Shown here in pieces: positions 57,121 through 64,000 of a stretch of 64,000 nucleotides of DNA; position 1 is the first letter of the stretch, and the number at the start of each line of letters is the position of its first letter. A model generated the notes under the pieces. It searched no databases. It was not told where the DNA came from and saw only the letters and a program-made list of their open reading frames with translations. The DNA is from Neoluteolibacter marinus. GTDB lineage: Bacteria; Verrucomicrobiota; Verrucomicrobiia; Verrucomicrobiales; Akkermansiaceae. The DNA is taken from positions 1-64,000 of the forward strand of contig NZ_JACZFQ010000052.1 of the NCBI RefSeq assembly GCF_014904755.1, given 5' to 3'. A program made the position numbers and the translations under genes.

Positions 57121-58602
57121 TCACTTCTCGATCCGCCAGTCCTTGGGAGCTTTGAAGCCGGCGCGGCCTTCGTCGTAGCTGCCGACCCCCGGCTTTTGCC
57201 AGGTGCCGAATTCCCGCAACCGCTTGGCCAGGCGGGCCACGATCTTGGGATGGCTCGCGGCCACGTCGGTGGTCTCATCGGCATCGTCGGCCAGGTGATA
57301 CAGCTCCATCGCCGGTTTGCGGCGGGGATTCTCGGCAAAGAAATTGCCGTGGGCCACCAGCTTCCACTCGCCGGAGTGAACCGAGGCATGGGCGCGGTCG
57401 CTCTGGTGCATGTAGCTGAACCAAGGCCGCTCCGGCAGGGAGGCCTTTCCACGCAGCGCGGGCAGGAAATCGATGCCATCCAGGTCCGCGGGAGGCGTCG
57501 CGCCAGCGGCGGCCAGCACCGTGGGCAGCACGTCGATGTAACCGATCCGCCCGCCGAAATGCCCGCCGCCATCGATTCCGCCGGCGGGCCAGCGGATGGC
57601 CGCACAGACCCGCGTGCCGCCTTCATAGACGGTCAGCTTTTCGCCCCGGTAGGGACCATTGCTGCTGCCGGCCTTCGACACGCCGCCATTGTCACTGAAA
57701 AACAGAACCAGGGTGTTGGCCGCGTCCGGCCGGGCCTCGACGGCCGCGAGGATCTTGCCGATCGCCTGGTCCATCGAGTCAACCATCGCGGCGTAGGTCC
57801 GCCGGATTCCGGTCAGGTTCCCGTACTTCTTCAAGTCCTCCGGCTTGGCCTGGAACGGCGAGTGGGGGGCATTGAAGGGCACATAGAGCAACCACGGCAT
57901 GCCCTCCGGGGCCTCGCGGATGAACGCCGCGGCGGCACTGCCTAACAGATCAGTGGTGTAGCCTTCTTGCCGCGAGGGTTCCTGGTCGTGGTGCCAGTCG
58001 AGTTCGCCCTCGCGCTGGTGGGTGAAGTAGTCGATGGCGCCGTTGTAGTGGCCGATGAAGCGGGTGAACCCGCGGGCGGGCGGGAGCTGGTCGAGGCGCG
58101 AGTGTCCGAGGTGCCATTTTCCGAAAATCCCGCGCTGCCCGTAGCCGGCGCTCGCCAGCAGTTCCGGAAGGGTGTGCTCCGATGCCGGCAAGCCGTACTC
58201 CGACCACGGCGGGACGACGGCGCGCATCATCCCGAAGCGCAGCGGCCAGCGGCCGGTCATCAGGCCGGCGCGGGTCGGCGAGCACATCGGGCAGGCGCGG
58301 AAATCATCCAGCACCTTCCCGCTCGCGGCGAGGCGGTCGAGTTGGGGTGTGGCGATGGTCTTCCCGCCATTGAAGCCGACGTCGCCGTAGCCGAGGTCAT
58401 CGGCGAGGAGGATCAGGACATTCGGGGGAGCACCCGTGGCCTGTCCCGGTGCTGTCGCGGCAGGGGCCGATGCCATCCCGAGCAGGCCGAGGACCAGCAG
58501 TCGCCGCGACCGGGAACCGGACTTCCCTCCGTTGCCGTTGGTCCTGATGGCAGCGGGCCGGGCGAAAAATCGACGGGCGAGGGCGGCGGAAGTGCGGAAC
58601 AT
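57121..58602 (-). CDS. Secreted arylsulfatase
   Basis: A 493-aa sulfatase of the formylglycine type. Signal-like region (RRLLVLGLLGMASAPAATA) after a Arg-rich start. Catalytic Cys107 in CSPTRAGLMTGRWP (C-x-P-x-R) is converted to formylglycine by an FGE, which must be encoded elsewhere. Metal motif LLADDLGYGDVGFNGG; FGKWHLG, and FFSDNGG near residue 310. Probably removes sulfate from algal or mucin glycans. The N-terminus before the signal is unusual; a later Met may be the true start. Leader has CCC heptads. Confidence 0.88.
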   Translation of the reverse strand: MFRTSAALARRFFARPAAIRTNGNGGKSGSRSRRLLVLGLLGMASAPAATAPGQATGAPPNVLILLADDLGYGDVGFNGGKTIATPQLDRLAASGKVLDDFRACPMCSPTRAGLMTGRWPLRFGMMRAVVPPWSEYGLPASEHTLPELLASAGYGQRGIFGKWHLGHSRLDQLPPARGFTRFIGHYNGAIDYFTHQREGELDWHHDQEPSRQEGYTTDLLGSAAAAFIREAPEGMPWLLYVPFNAPHSPFQAKPEDLKKYGNLTGIRRTYAAMVDSMDQAIGKILAAVEARPDAANTLVLFFSDNGGVSKAGSSNGPYRGEKLTVYEGGTRVCAAIRWPAGGIDGGGHFGGRIGYIDVLPTVLAAAGATPPADLDGIDFLPALRGKASLPERPWFSYMHQSDRAHASVHSGEWKLVAHGNFFAENPRRKPAMELYHLADDADETTDVAASHPKIVARLAKRLREFGTWQKPGVGSYDEGRAGFKAPKDWRIEK

Positions 58603-58618
58603 GGCAAGGGGAACCGGG
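58603..58618 (-). repeat. Phased CCC leader of the sulfatase gene
   Basis: On the minus strand: CCCGGTT CCCCTTG CC-ATG. Two heptads that begin with CCC and end at the start codon in the same phase as at 59658 and 8688. Weak individually. Confidence 0.35.
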
Positions 58619-58695
58619 ACTCCGCCCGTCGGTTGTCCGGAATTCCGCGTTCCGGTGTCATCGCCCCCGGTCGCTTTCGATCCGGCCCCGACCGG

Positions 58696-59658
58696 TCAGG
58701 TGTCCTCGTCTCCGGCGGACGCCGAAGGCTTGGCAAACTGGAGTTTCCGCGGGCCGGGTGCGGCGGCACCTGCCGGCGGCAACGTGAGCTTCGGCAGCTT
58801 CTTCGCCGCCGGGGAGGCGGGAGCCGCGTCCAGGCTCGGCGGGGGTGGCGACGGATTGGCCGGTGCGGCATCCGGACGCGGCACCGCGGGCGCCGGCTGT
58901 TTCGCGGCGACGGGTGTCTCCGCCGCCTGCTTGGGTTTCGGCACGGCCGGCTCGGCGGGAGCACCGAGCTCCTCGTCGAACAGGCGGTCCTTTTCCGCCA
59001 CCCGGTCGACCGGAATCGTCACGGCAGGCGGAGGGCTCGGCTGGGCGCCCTTTTCCGCAGCCTGCTGATAGAGATCGTTGTTGAGCTCCTCGCCGGGGAC
59101 CGGCTTGAGGTTCGGGACCTTCACCGGGGACGTGTGATGGCTGACCGCGCTGGTCAGTTTCAAGGCTTCCTCCGGATCCCGCTTCATCCACGGCAGCTCG
59201 CCGAGCTTCGGCTTCCGCGCCTTGAAGTCGCCCCACAGGGTTTCCTCGTCGTCGGTCCAGAGGATGAAATGCTCGAGGTCGGGATTGCCCAGCGAAGGAT
59301 CGGCTTCCAGCGCGGCCCCGTAGAAGCGGGCAGCCTGGAGCACCATGCCGTGGTGGAGCAGGGCGTTGGCGAGCCCGAGGTTCTGCACGGCCTTGCCCTG
59401 GTTCAATTCGAGGATGGCGGTGAGCAGGCGGATCGACTTCCTCGGCGCGGCCTTGGCGAGCACCCGCGCCGCGAAGGCCAGCTCGAGGTCGATCCCGGGA
59501 ATCTCGTCGGCCGCCCAAACCAGGTCGGCGGCTTCCTGGAACGAGCCCCGGTCGTAGAGGAGGTGCGCCAGTTCCTTGCGGACTTCCCAGTCGGCGGGGT
59601 CCTCTTTCAAGGCCGCGCGCAGCTTCTTGTCGTCGGTCGATGTCGTGGTGGTACTCAT
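58696..59658 (-). CDS. TPR-like protein with Pro/Ala-rich tail
   Basis: A 320-aa protein. Residues 1-170 are helical TPR-like repeats (AALKEDPADWEVRKELAHLLYDRGSFQEAADLVWAADEIPG, and later LLTAILELNQGKAVQNLGLANALLHHGMVLQAARFYGAALEADPSLG). Residues 200-320 are low-complexity Pro/Ala/Lys. No signal peptide from ATG 59658. Role unknown; TPRs suggest a partner-binding scaffold. Leader carries three CCC heptads. Confidence 0.6.
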   Translation of the reverse strand: MSTTTTSTDDKKLRAALKEDPADWEVRKELAHLLYDRGSFQEAADLVWAADEIPGIDLELAFAARVLAKAAPRKSIRLLTAILELNQGKAVQNLGLANALLHHGMVLQAARFYGAALEADPSLGNPDLEHFILWTDDEETLWGDFKARKPKLGELPWMKRDPEEALKLTSAVSHHTSPVKVPNLKPVPGEELNNDLYQQAAEKGAQPSPPPAVTIPVDRVAEKDRLFDEELGAPAEPAVPKPKQAAETPVAAKQPAPAVPRPDAAPANPSPPPPSLDAAPASPAAKKLPKLTLPPAGAAAPGPRKLQFAKPSASAGDEDT

Positions 59659-59681
59659 GGCAACGGGTTTTGGGTATCGGG
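59659..59681 (-). repeat. Phased CCC heptad leader
   Basis: On the minus strand three heptads begin with CCC (CCCGATA, CCCAAAA, CCCGTTG) and run into CC-ATG of the TPR-like gene. The clearest CCC-type example. Confidence 0.55.
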
Positions 59682-59741
59682 GACCCATCGACCCGCTGTT
59701 GCCGGGAAGCAAGGTGGAATCGCATCCCGCCGGCCAGCCGC

Positions 59742-60464
59742 TCAGCGGTCCTCGCGGTAGTGAAGCACGACCCGCAGCGGCGCGCCGCTGCCGGAGCGGC
59801 TCACGATGACCTCGAGGGTGGTTTTCCCCTCCCGGAAGGTCCGGCTCATCCGCTCGACGTCACCGAACGACGTGGAAACCCTGGAACTGGAGGACGACGA
59901 ACTCATGGCGCTGTCGTAGAACGCGTCGACATCGGCCAGGCTGTCCGAGGCGACGAGGCTGACGATTCCCTCGAACTTCGCCGGCGTGTCGTTCCGGACG
60001 AGGCGCGGCGACCCATCCACCCGCGGATAGACCGGGACCCAGGAAGGAATGCCAGCCAGGTCGGTGGTGCCCGCCGGGGTGGTCGTGCCGTCGGCGGCGG
60101 TGAGTTCGAACTCAAGCGACGCCAGCTCCTCATAAGATAGGGTCAGTTCCTCGCCGGTGGCCCGGTTGCTGACCGTCATCTCGCCCTTGCTCTCGTTTTC
60201 GGACACCTTTTGCAGGCCGGGGTGCACGCTGACGACCGTCACGGCGGCTTGCTGCGCGGGGTCGCGGCCGAGTTCCTCGCGGACCTCCTCGAAGGCCCGT
60301 TTCCCGATGCCGAACAAAAAGCTGCCCGCGACGATGGCGACGGCCAGCAGACCGCCGCAGCCGATCCCGGCCCAGGCCAGGGGAGGGAGGCCTTTTTTCC
60401 GGACCGGCGGCGTCCCGCCGGGAAAGGGCGGTGGAGTGGGGGAACTCGGTGACGATGGGTTCAT
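59742..60464 (-). CDS. Membrane-anchored protein of unknown function
   Basis: A 240-aa protein. Pro/Ser-rich N-terminus, one membrane helix (LAWAGIGCGGLLAVAIVAGSFLFGIG) and a C-terminal outside domain (residues 60-240), with FELTAADGTTTPAGTTDLAGIPSWVPVYPRVDG in the middle and a run of six Ser residues (SAMSSSSSSSR) that looks like a linker. No family recognised. It lies 111 nt downstream of the ABC-exporter lipoprotein on the same strand. Confidence 0.55.
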   Translation of the reverse strand: MNPSSPSSPTPPPFPGGTPPVRKKGLPPLAWAGIGCGGLLAVAIVAGSFLFGIGKRAFEEVREELGRDPAQQAAVTVVSVHPGLQKVSENESKGEMTVSNRATGEELTLSYEELASLEFELTAADGTTTPAGTTDLAGIPSWVPVYPRVDGSPRLVRNDTPAKFEGIVSLVASDSLADVDAFYDSAMSSSSSSSRVSTSFGDVERMSRTFREGKTTLEVIVSRSGSGAPLRVVLHYREDR

Positions 60465-60575
60465 GACGACCGCACCTTACCGGTCGCTCCCGCCGGGGTG
60501 CAATCCGGACGATGACTGGAATGCGGCCTCCGGTCCGCGTGGGTGCCGCGGGAGGCCGCGCGCCCGCGGGAAGAG

Positions 60576-61112
60576 CTACTCGGCGACGTCGATGGCGCTG
60601 GCATTGATCACCAGAAGGTCCGGCGTGGACCCTTCCGCGACGGTGCCGGAAACGGTGAGGGTCGCGAGCTTGCCGATCCCGCCCACGCCCTCGATGGCTT
60701 CCTTGAGGACGCGTCCTTCCGCATCGACCACCTGGATGGTGGCCGTTCCCCGTTTCTTGTCTTCGCGGGTGTCGCAGCAGGTGTCCCACGGGGTATCGCA
60801 GTCGTCGTCGGGGTTCTCGTTGCAAGGAGTGAGGAGATCGGGATCGCCGAGGATGAAAGCAGCGCGTCCTTCCACGAAGGGGCTGGCGTTGCCCATCACG
60901 CGGCCGCTCACGGTCACGAGGTCTCCCGGCTTGGCGCTTTCGCGCAGGATGTGGATGGGTTTTGCCTCTCCGCCCGGCGCGGCGTCGATCACGGCGGTGA
61001 TGGCGGCGCTCGGGCCGCTCTCCGGCGCCGCGGCGGCGACCGGAGGGTCGGACTTCCTGCAAGAGCTGAACAATGCGGCGGCGAGCAGGAGGCATGCTGG
61101 GATCGGTTTCAT
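60576..61112 (-). CDS. Lipoprotein with a four-Cys cluster, linked to ABC exporter
   Basis: A 178-aa lipoprotein, lipobox FSSC with Cys18. An OB-like domain is suggested (GDLVTVSGRVMGNASPF, ATIQVVDAEGRVLKEA). A tight Cys cluster: Cys97, Cys105, Cys112 and Cys113 in a TPWD-x-CC context, which could hold a metal or two disulfides. I have a faint memory of TPWDxCC proteins in Planctomycetes and Verrucomicrobia; I cannot confirm it. It is 35 nt after the ABC permease, so probably part of the exporter operon. Confidence 0.65.
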   Translation of the reverse strand: MKPIPACLLLAAALFSSCRKSDPPVAAAAPESGPSAAITAVIDAAPGGEAKPIHILRESAKPGDLVTVSGRVMGNASPFVEGRAAFILGDPDLLTPCNENPDDDCDTPWDTCCDTREDKKRGTATIQVVDAEGRVLKEAIEGVGGIGKLATLTVSGTVAEGSTPDLLVINASAIDVAE

Positions 61113-61135
61113 CGTGGTGCTTGGTTGTTGGTAGG
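61113..61135 (-). repeat. Heptad leader before the Cys-cluster lipoprotein
   Basis: Minus strand: three heptads ending in ACCA (CCTACCA, ACAACCA, AGCACCA), then CG-ATG. ACC recurs at exactly 7-nt spacing. Confidence 0.5.
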
Positions 61136-61147
61136 TTGAGCGGTGGA

Positions 61148-62299
61148 TCAGGACATGCGCAGCGCGGCCGGCAGGGGCGGCTTCAGGCAGCGGATGGCGG
61201 GTGGCAAGGCGCCGAGCAGGCCGAGGAGGGCGCCGGTGAGGATCCCGGCGAGCGCGACATCGGGTCCGATCTCGACGGTGAAGGATCCGATGGAAAAGGG
61301 AACCGTGCGGCCGTCTAACAGCAATACCGCCGCCGCCGAGGCCAGCAAGGTTCCGGTCAGGCAGGCGAGCGTGCTTTCCTGCACCAGACTCCACAGCAAG
61401 GTGCGGCGGCTGAAGCCGATCGATTGCAGCGTGGCCAGCTCGCGCACCCGCGAGGCGAAGGCCGCGTAGAGCGTGTTGATCCCGCCCAGGACCGCGCCGG
61501 ATGCGATCAAGCCGGCGGTGATCCAGATCATGACCCGCAGCGGTTTGAAGAAGTGACGGAGCTGGCCGTAGTAGTCGCTCTCGCGCATCGCGCTGAGTTC
61601 GAGGTCGAGGCGTTGTTTGGCGAACAGGTCGGCTTCCGTGAAATCCGCGGGGTCATCGAGGCGGAGCACGACGCAGGACAGCGACTCGCGCCGCGCGAGG
61701 ACGTGGAGGTCACCGAGGGGCGCCCAGATCTCCGATTCGAGCACCGTGCCCGGGGCGGCGAAGATGCCCGAGACGGTCAGGGACTGGCCGTCGAGCGTGA
61801 CCTCGCTGCCAACCCGGAGGGAATCTTCCCCGATGCCGAGCTTGCGCCAGGCGAGCCGGCCGGCCATCACCTGCCCGGCACGGGGAAAGGTGCCACCGGT
61901 GATCCGCACTTCCGGATGAACGCGCAGGGCTTCGGGCGTGACGCCGCGGATCAACGCCTGGCTGCGCTGGCCCCCGGGCAGGCCGAGATGGTTCATGTAG
62001 TGGATTTCCGGGGAGACGGCCCGGGTGCCCAGTTCCTCCGAAACGCCGGGGATCCCCGCCGCCGCGATTCCGGCGGCCGCTGCGGCGACCTCGCTGCGCT
62101 GGACGCTTTCCTCGGATCCGGTGCCGAGGAGGATCACGTTGCGGGGCGATCCGGAGGCCGAAAGCACCCGGTTCATGCCCTGGTTGATCGCCACCGCGGC
62201 CATCACCAGAAGCACGACCAGCGCGCTGCCGCCGATGGTTTGCAGCAGTCGTGACTTCGAGCGGAGGAGGTTCCTCGCGGCGTAGTGGAAAGGGAGCAT
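61148..62299 (-). CDS. FtsX-family ABC transporter permease (second)
   Basis: A 383-aa membrane protein with four helices: one N-terminal, then a large periplasmic domain (residues 45-250; ALRVHPEVRITGGTFPRAGQ and similar), then three more helices near 265, 315 and 355 (LIASGAVLGGINTLYAAFASRVRELATLQSIGFSRRTLL, the FtsX signature). This is a LolC/MacB-type architecture. It is 3 nt after the other permease. Confidence 0.88.
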   Translation of the reverse strand: MLPFHYAARNLLRSKSRLLQTIGGSALVVLLVMAAVAINQGMNRVLSASGSPRNVILLGTGSEESVQRSEVAAAAAGIAAAGIPGVSEELGTRAVSPEIHYMNHLGLPGGQRSQALIRGVTPEALRVHPEVRITGGTFPRAGQVMAGRLAWRKLGIGEDSLRVGSEVTLDGQSLTVSGIFAAPGTVLESEIWAPLGDLHVLARRESLSCVVLRLDDPADFTEADLFAKQRLDLELSAMRESDYYGQLRHFFKPLRVMIWITAGLIASGAVLGGINTLYAAFASRVRELATLQSIGFSRRTLLWSLVQESTLACLTGTLLASAAAVLLLDGRTVPFSIGSFTVEIGPDVALAGILTGALLGLLGALPPAIRCLKPPLPAALRMS

Positions 62300-62302
62300 G
62301 GA

Positions 62303-63451
62303 TCAGTGGCGCAAGCTGTGGACGATCGGTTGGCGGATTGCCTGGAATGCGGGCCACAGCGAGGCGAGGATGCCGAGGGCGAGCCCGGCGGCGATGCCGG
62401 TGGCGATGACCGCGAGGTCGGGTTGCACGGCCAGGGTCTGGCCCTCGTTGCCCATGGTAAAACTCTGCCAGCGCAGGAAGCCGGCCGCGATGCCCACGCC
62501 GGCGGCACCCCCGGCAAGGCCGAGCAGGCCACCTTCGCCGACGACCAGGCAGGCGATGGCGCGGCCGGGATAACCGAGCGTGCGGAGCACGGCGTTCTCT
62601 TTCACCCTGCCACGAACAACGAGCAGCAGCGCATTGGCGACCAAGGCCGCCACCGCCGCCACCGCACCGACGCCGAGCCAGCGGGTGAAGCCGATGAGTT
62701 CGACCAGTTCCGCAGCGGTTTCCGCGAAGAATGCCTTCTCTGGCCGGGTGTCGGTCGGCTCCTGGGCCGACCGGAAGTGTTCGTCGATGGCGGCGGAGAC
62801 CGTTGCGACATCGCCGGAGGATTCGACCCTGACATTGAACTGCGTCACGACTCCCAGCCCGGCGCGTGAAGCTTGCTGGAGGAACGGCAGCTGCACGTAG
62901 GCGACATTGTTGTCCTGGGCATTGGGCGAGCTCAGGACTCCGGAAACGGTGACCGTGACCCCGGCGGCGTCGAAGCGGTCTCCGGTCGACAGCCCGCGTC
63001 GCCGCGCGAAGACCTCGCCGAGCAGCGCGCCGTCGTCCCTTCGCTGCCATTCCTCCTCGCTGCCCTCGATGAACCTGATCTCCGGGGCGAAGCGGGTGAA
63101 CTGGTCCGCCGGCACGCCGCGGAAGGTGATCACATCGAGCGAGGCACCGCAGTTGTTGACCACCACCTGCACCGGGATCACCTCGCGGACCCCGGGGAGG
63201 CGCCGGATCTCGTCCGCGTAGTTCTCCGGCAGCCGGCTGGTCGACGGGCAGAAGCGGTTCTCGCGGTAGACCACCAGCAGGGTGTCCGCGGCGCTCGTCT
63301 CGGTGGCTCGCGCCAGCGAGCGCTGCAAGGTTTCCACCGAGGTGAAGAGGAACATGCCCGATGCCACGCCGAGCACGGTCAGCAACGAGCGCACGCGGTG
63401 GCGCGCCAGCTGAAGCCACGAGAGCCGTAGTAGATTCAGGAATGCCCGCAT
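62303..63451 (-). CDS. FtsX-family ABC transporter permease (first)
   Basis: A 382-aa membrane protein like the other permease: N-terminal helix ([28 protein letters not shown]), periplasmic domain, and three C-terminal helices ([40 protein letters not shown]). The two are clearly related but not identical, so they would form a heterodimer. Its start overlaps the ATPase gene by 16 nt. Confidence 0.88.
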   Translation of the reverse strand: MRAFLNLLRLSWLQLARHRVRSLLTVLGVASGMFLFTSVETLQRSLARATETSAADTLLVVYRENRFCPSTSRLPENYADEIRRLPGVREVIPVQVVVNNCGASLDVITFRGVPADQFTRFAPEIRFIEGSEEEWQRRDDGALLGEVFARRRGLSTGDRFDAAGVTVTVSGVLSSPNAQDNNVAYVQLPFLQQASRAGLGVVTQFNVRVESSGDVATVSAAIDEHFRSAQEPTDTRPEKAFFAETAAELVELIGFTRWLGVGAVAAVAALVANALLLVVRGRVKENAVLRTLGYPGRAIACLVVGEGGLLGLAGGAAGVGIAAGFLRWQSFTMGNEGQTLAVQPDLAVIATGIAAGLALGILASLWPAFQAIRQPIVHSLRH

Positions 63452-64000
63452 GCGTCGCCGAGGAGTTGTCCTTTTTCGAGGTGAAGCGTGCGGTCGGCGG
63501 CGGCGGCGGCCCTGGCGTCATGGGTGACCATGACGATGGTCTTGCCGTGGTCGCGGGCCAGTCCGCGGAGCAGGTCGAGGATGCGGGCCGCCGAGTCGCG
63601 GTCGAGGTCGCCGGTCGGTTCGTCGGCCACCAGCAGCGACGGGTTGGCGACGATGGCGCGGGCAATCGCGACGCGCTGTTCCTGGCCGCCCGACAGCTCC
63701 GCCGGCACATGATGGACACGGTCACCGAGGCCGACCAGATCCAGCGCGGTGGCGACCCGGGCGTGCCGCTCCTTTTTCGAAAGCTTCGACAGCAGCAGCG
63801 GCAGCTCGACGTTCTCGAAGGCGGTGAGCACCGGCACCAGGTGATAGAGCTGGAAGATGTAGCCGACATGACGGGCCCGCCACGCGGTCAGCTCGCGGCG
63901 CGAAAGCCTGGCGATGTCCTCGCCGGCGATCTCGAGCGAGCCGGCGGTCGGCGAGTCGATCCCGGAAAGGAGGTTGAGTAGCGTGGTCTTGCCGGATCCC
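63436..64000 (-). CDS. LolD/MacB-type ABC transporter ATPase (5' end outside window)
   Basis: An ATPase whose start is beyond position 64000. The visible part begins with the end of the Walker A ([15 protein letters not shown]). Q-loop [26 protein letters not shown], signature [15 protein letters not shown], Walker [13 protein letters not shown], and H-loop VMVTHD are intact. It overlaps the first permease gene, so the three form one exporter, probably for a lipoprotein, peptide or drug. Confidence 0.9.
   Translation of the reverse strand, partial: GSGKTTLLNLLSGIDSPTAGSLEIAGEDIARLSRRELTAWRARHVGYIFQLYHLVPVLTAFENVELPLLLSKLSKKERHARVATALDLVGLGDRVHHVPAELSGGQEQRVAIARAIVANPSLLVADEPTGDLDRDSAARILDLLRGLARDHGKTIVMVTHDARAAAAADRTLHLEKGQLLGDACGHS

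Overview
This is a GC-rich stretch (mid-60s percent by eye) of a bacterial chromosome that looks like a member of the Verrucomicrobiota, closest in style to the Verrucomicrobiaceae (Luteolibacter/Haloferula type). Pointers are the long plant-type IspG, secreted proteins with DxDGDGxxNxxEFALxTDP endings, a giant PilX-like 'Verru_Chthon cassette' type protein, a carbohydrate-binding family 9-like protein, a sialate O-acetylesterase and a sulfatase, a ClpS gene, and the scarcity of Shine-Dalgarno sequences. The assignment is inference; there is no rRNA in the window. I saw no tRNA, CRISPR, IS element or prophage.

Layout. 1-6268: end of the F1Fo ATP synthase operon (atpE end, atpF, atpH, atpA, atpG, a lipoprotein gene, atpD, atpC) closed by a terminator. 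6461-13730: small secreted and membrane proteins, ribD, a TPR/secretin-like protein, an SDR, tsaE, rplU-rpmA, pyrE. 13185-20210: alaS with a lipoprotein gene, an esterase, a DUF1287 protein, a CBM9-like protein, a GT9 glycosyltransferase. 20207-24654 (minus): clpS with a DUF2017-like partner, long-form ispG, two tandem LysR regulators. 24889-33744: TraB-like protein, a secreted protein, lpdA, then an orphan LuxR regulator divergent from a TonB receptor/PepSY pair (iron or other metal-chelate uptake). 33814-37982 (minus): four-PDZ HtrA protease, its catalytically dead paralogue, a VanZ-like membrane protein. 38112-45158: a GntR/LacI-type regulator divergent from a three-gene envelope cassette. 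45307-51245: AT-richer beta-helix protein, sodA, rmuC, a pilin-like protein divergent from a CigR/RcnB-like protein. 51261-60464: esterase, NagB-like protein, YceH, MotA/TolQ/ExbB-like protein, APC-type permease, sulfatase, small unknowns. 60576-64000 (minus): LolCDE/MacB-type ABC exporter with two permeases and a Cys-cluster lipoprotein.

Most interesting observations. First, several translation leaders are built on a strict 7-nt period that runs up to the start codon (atpC, atpD, atpA, pyrE; shorter versions before 59658, 61112, 58602, 8688 and lpdA). Second, three family members have lost catalytic residues: a DUF1287 protein without its Cys, a NagB homologue with the DGH motif changed to GGR, and an HtrA-like protein without the triad. 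Third, there are several well-formed dyads at regulator or divergent promoters, and a 12-bp perfect hairpin that buries the presumed GTG start of the SDR gene.
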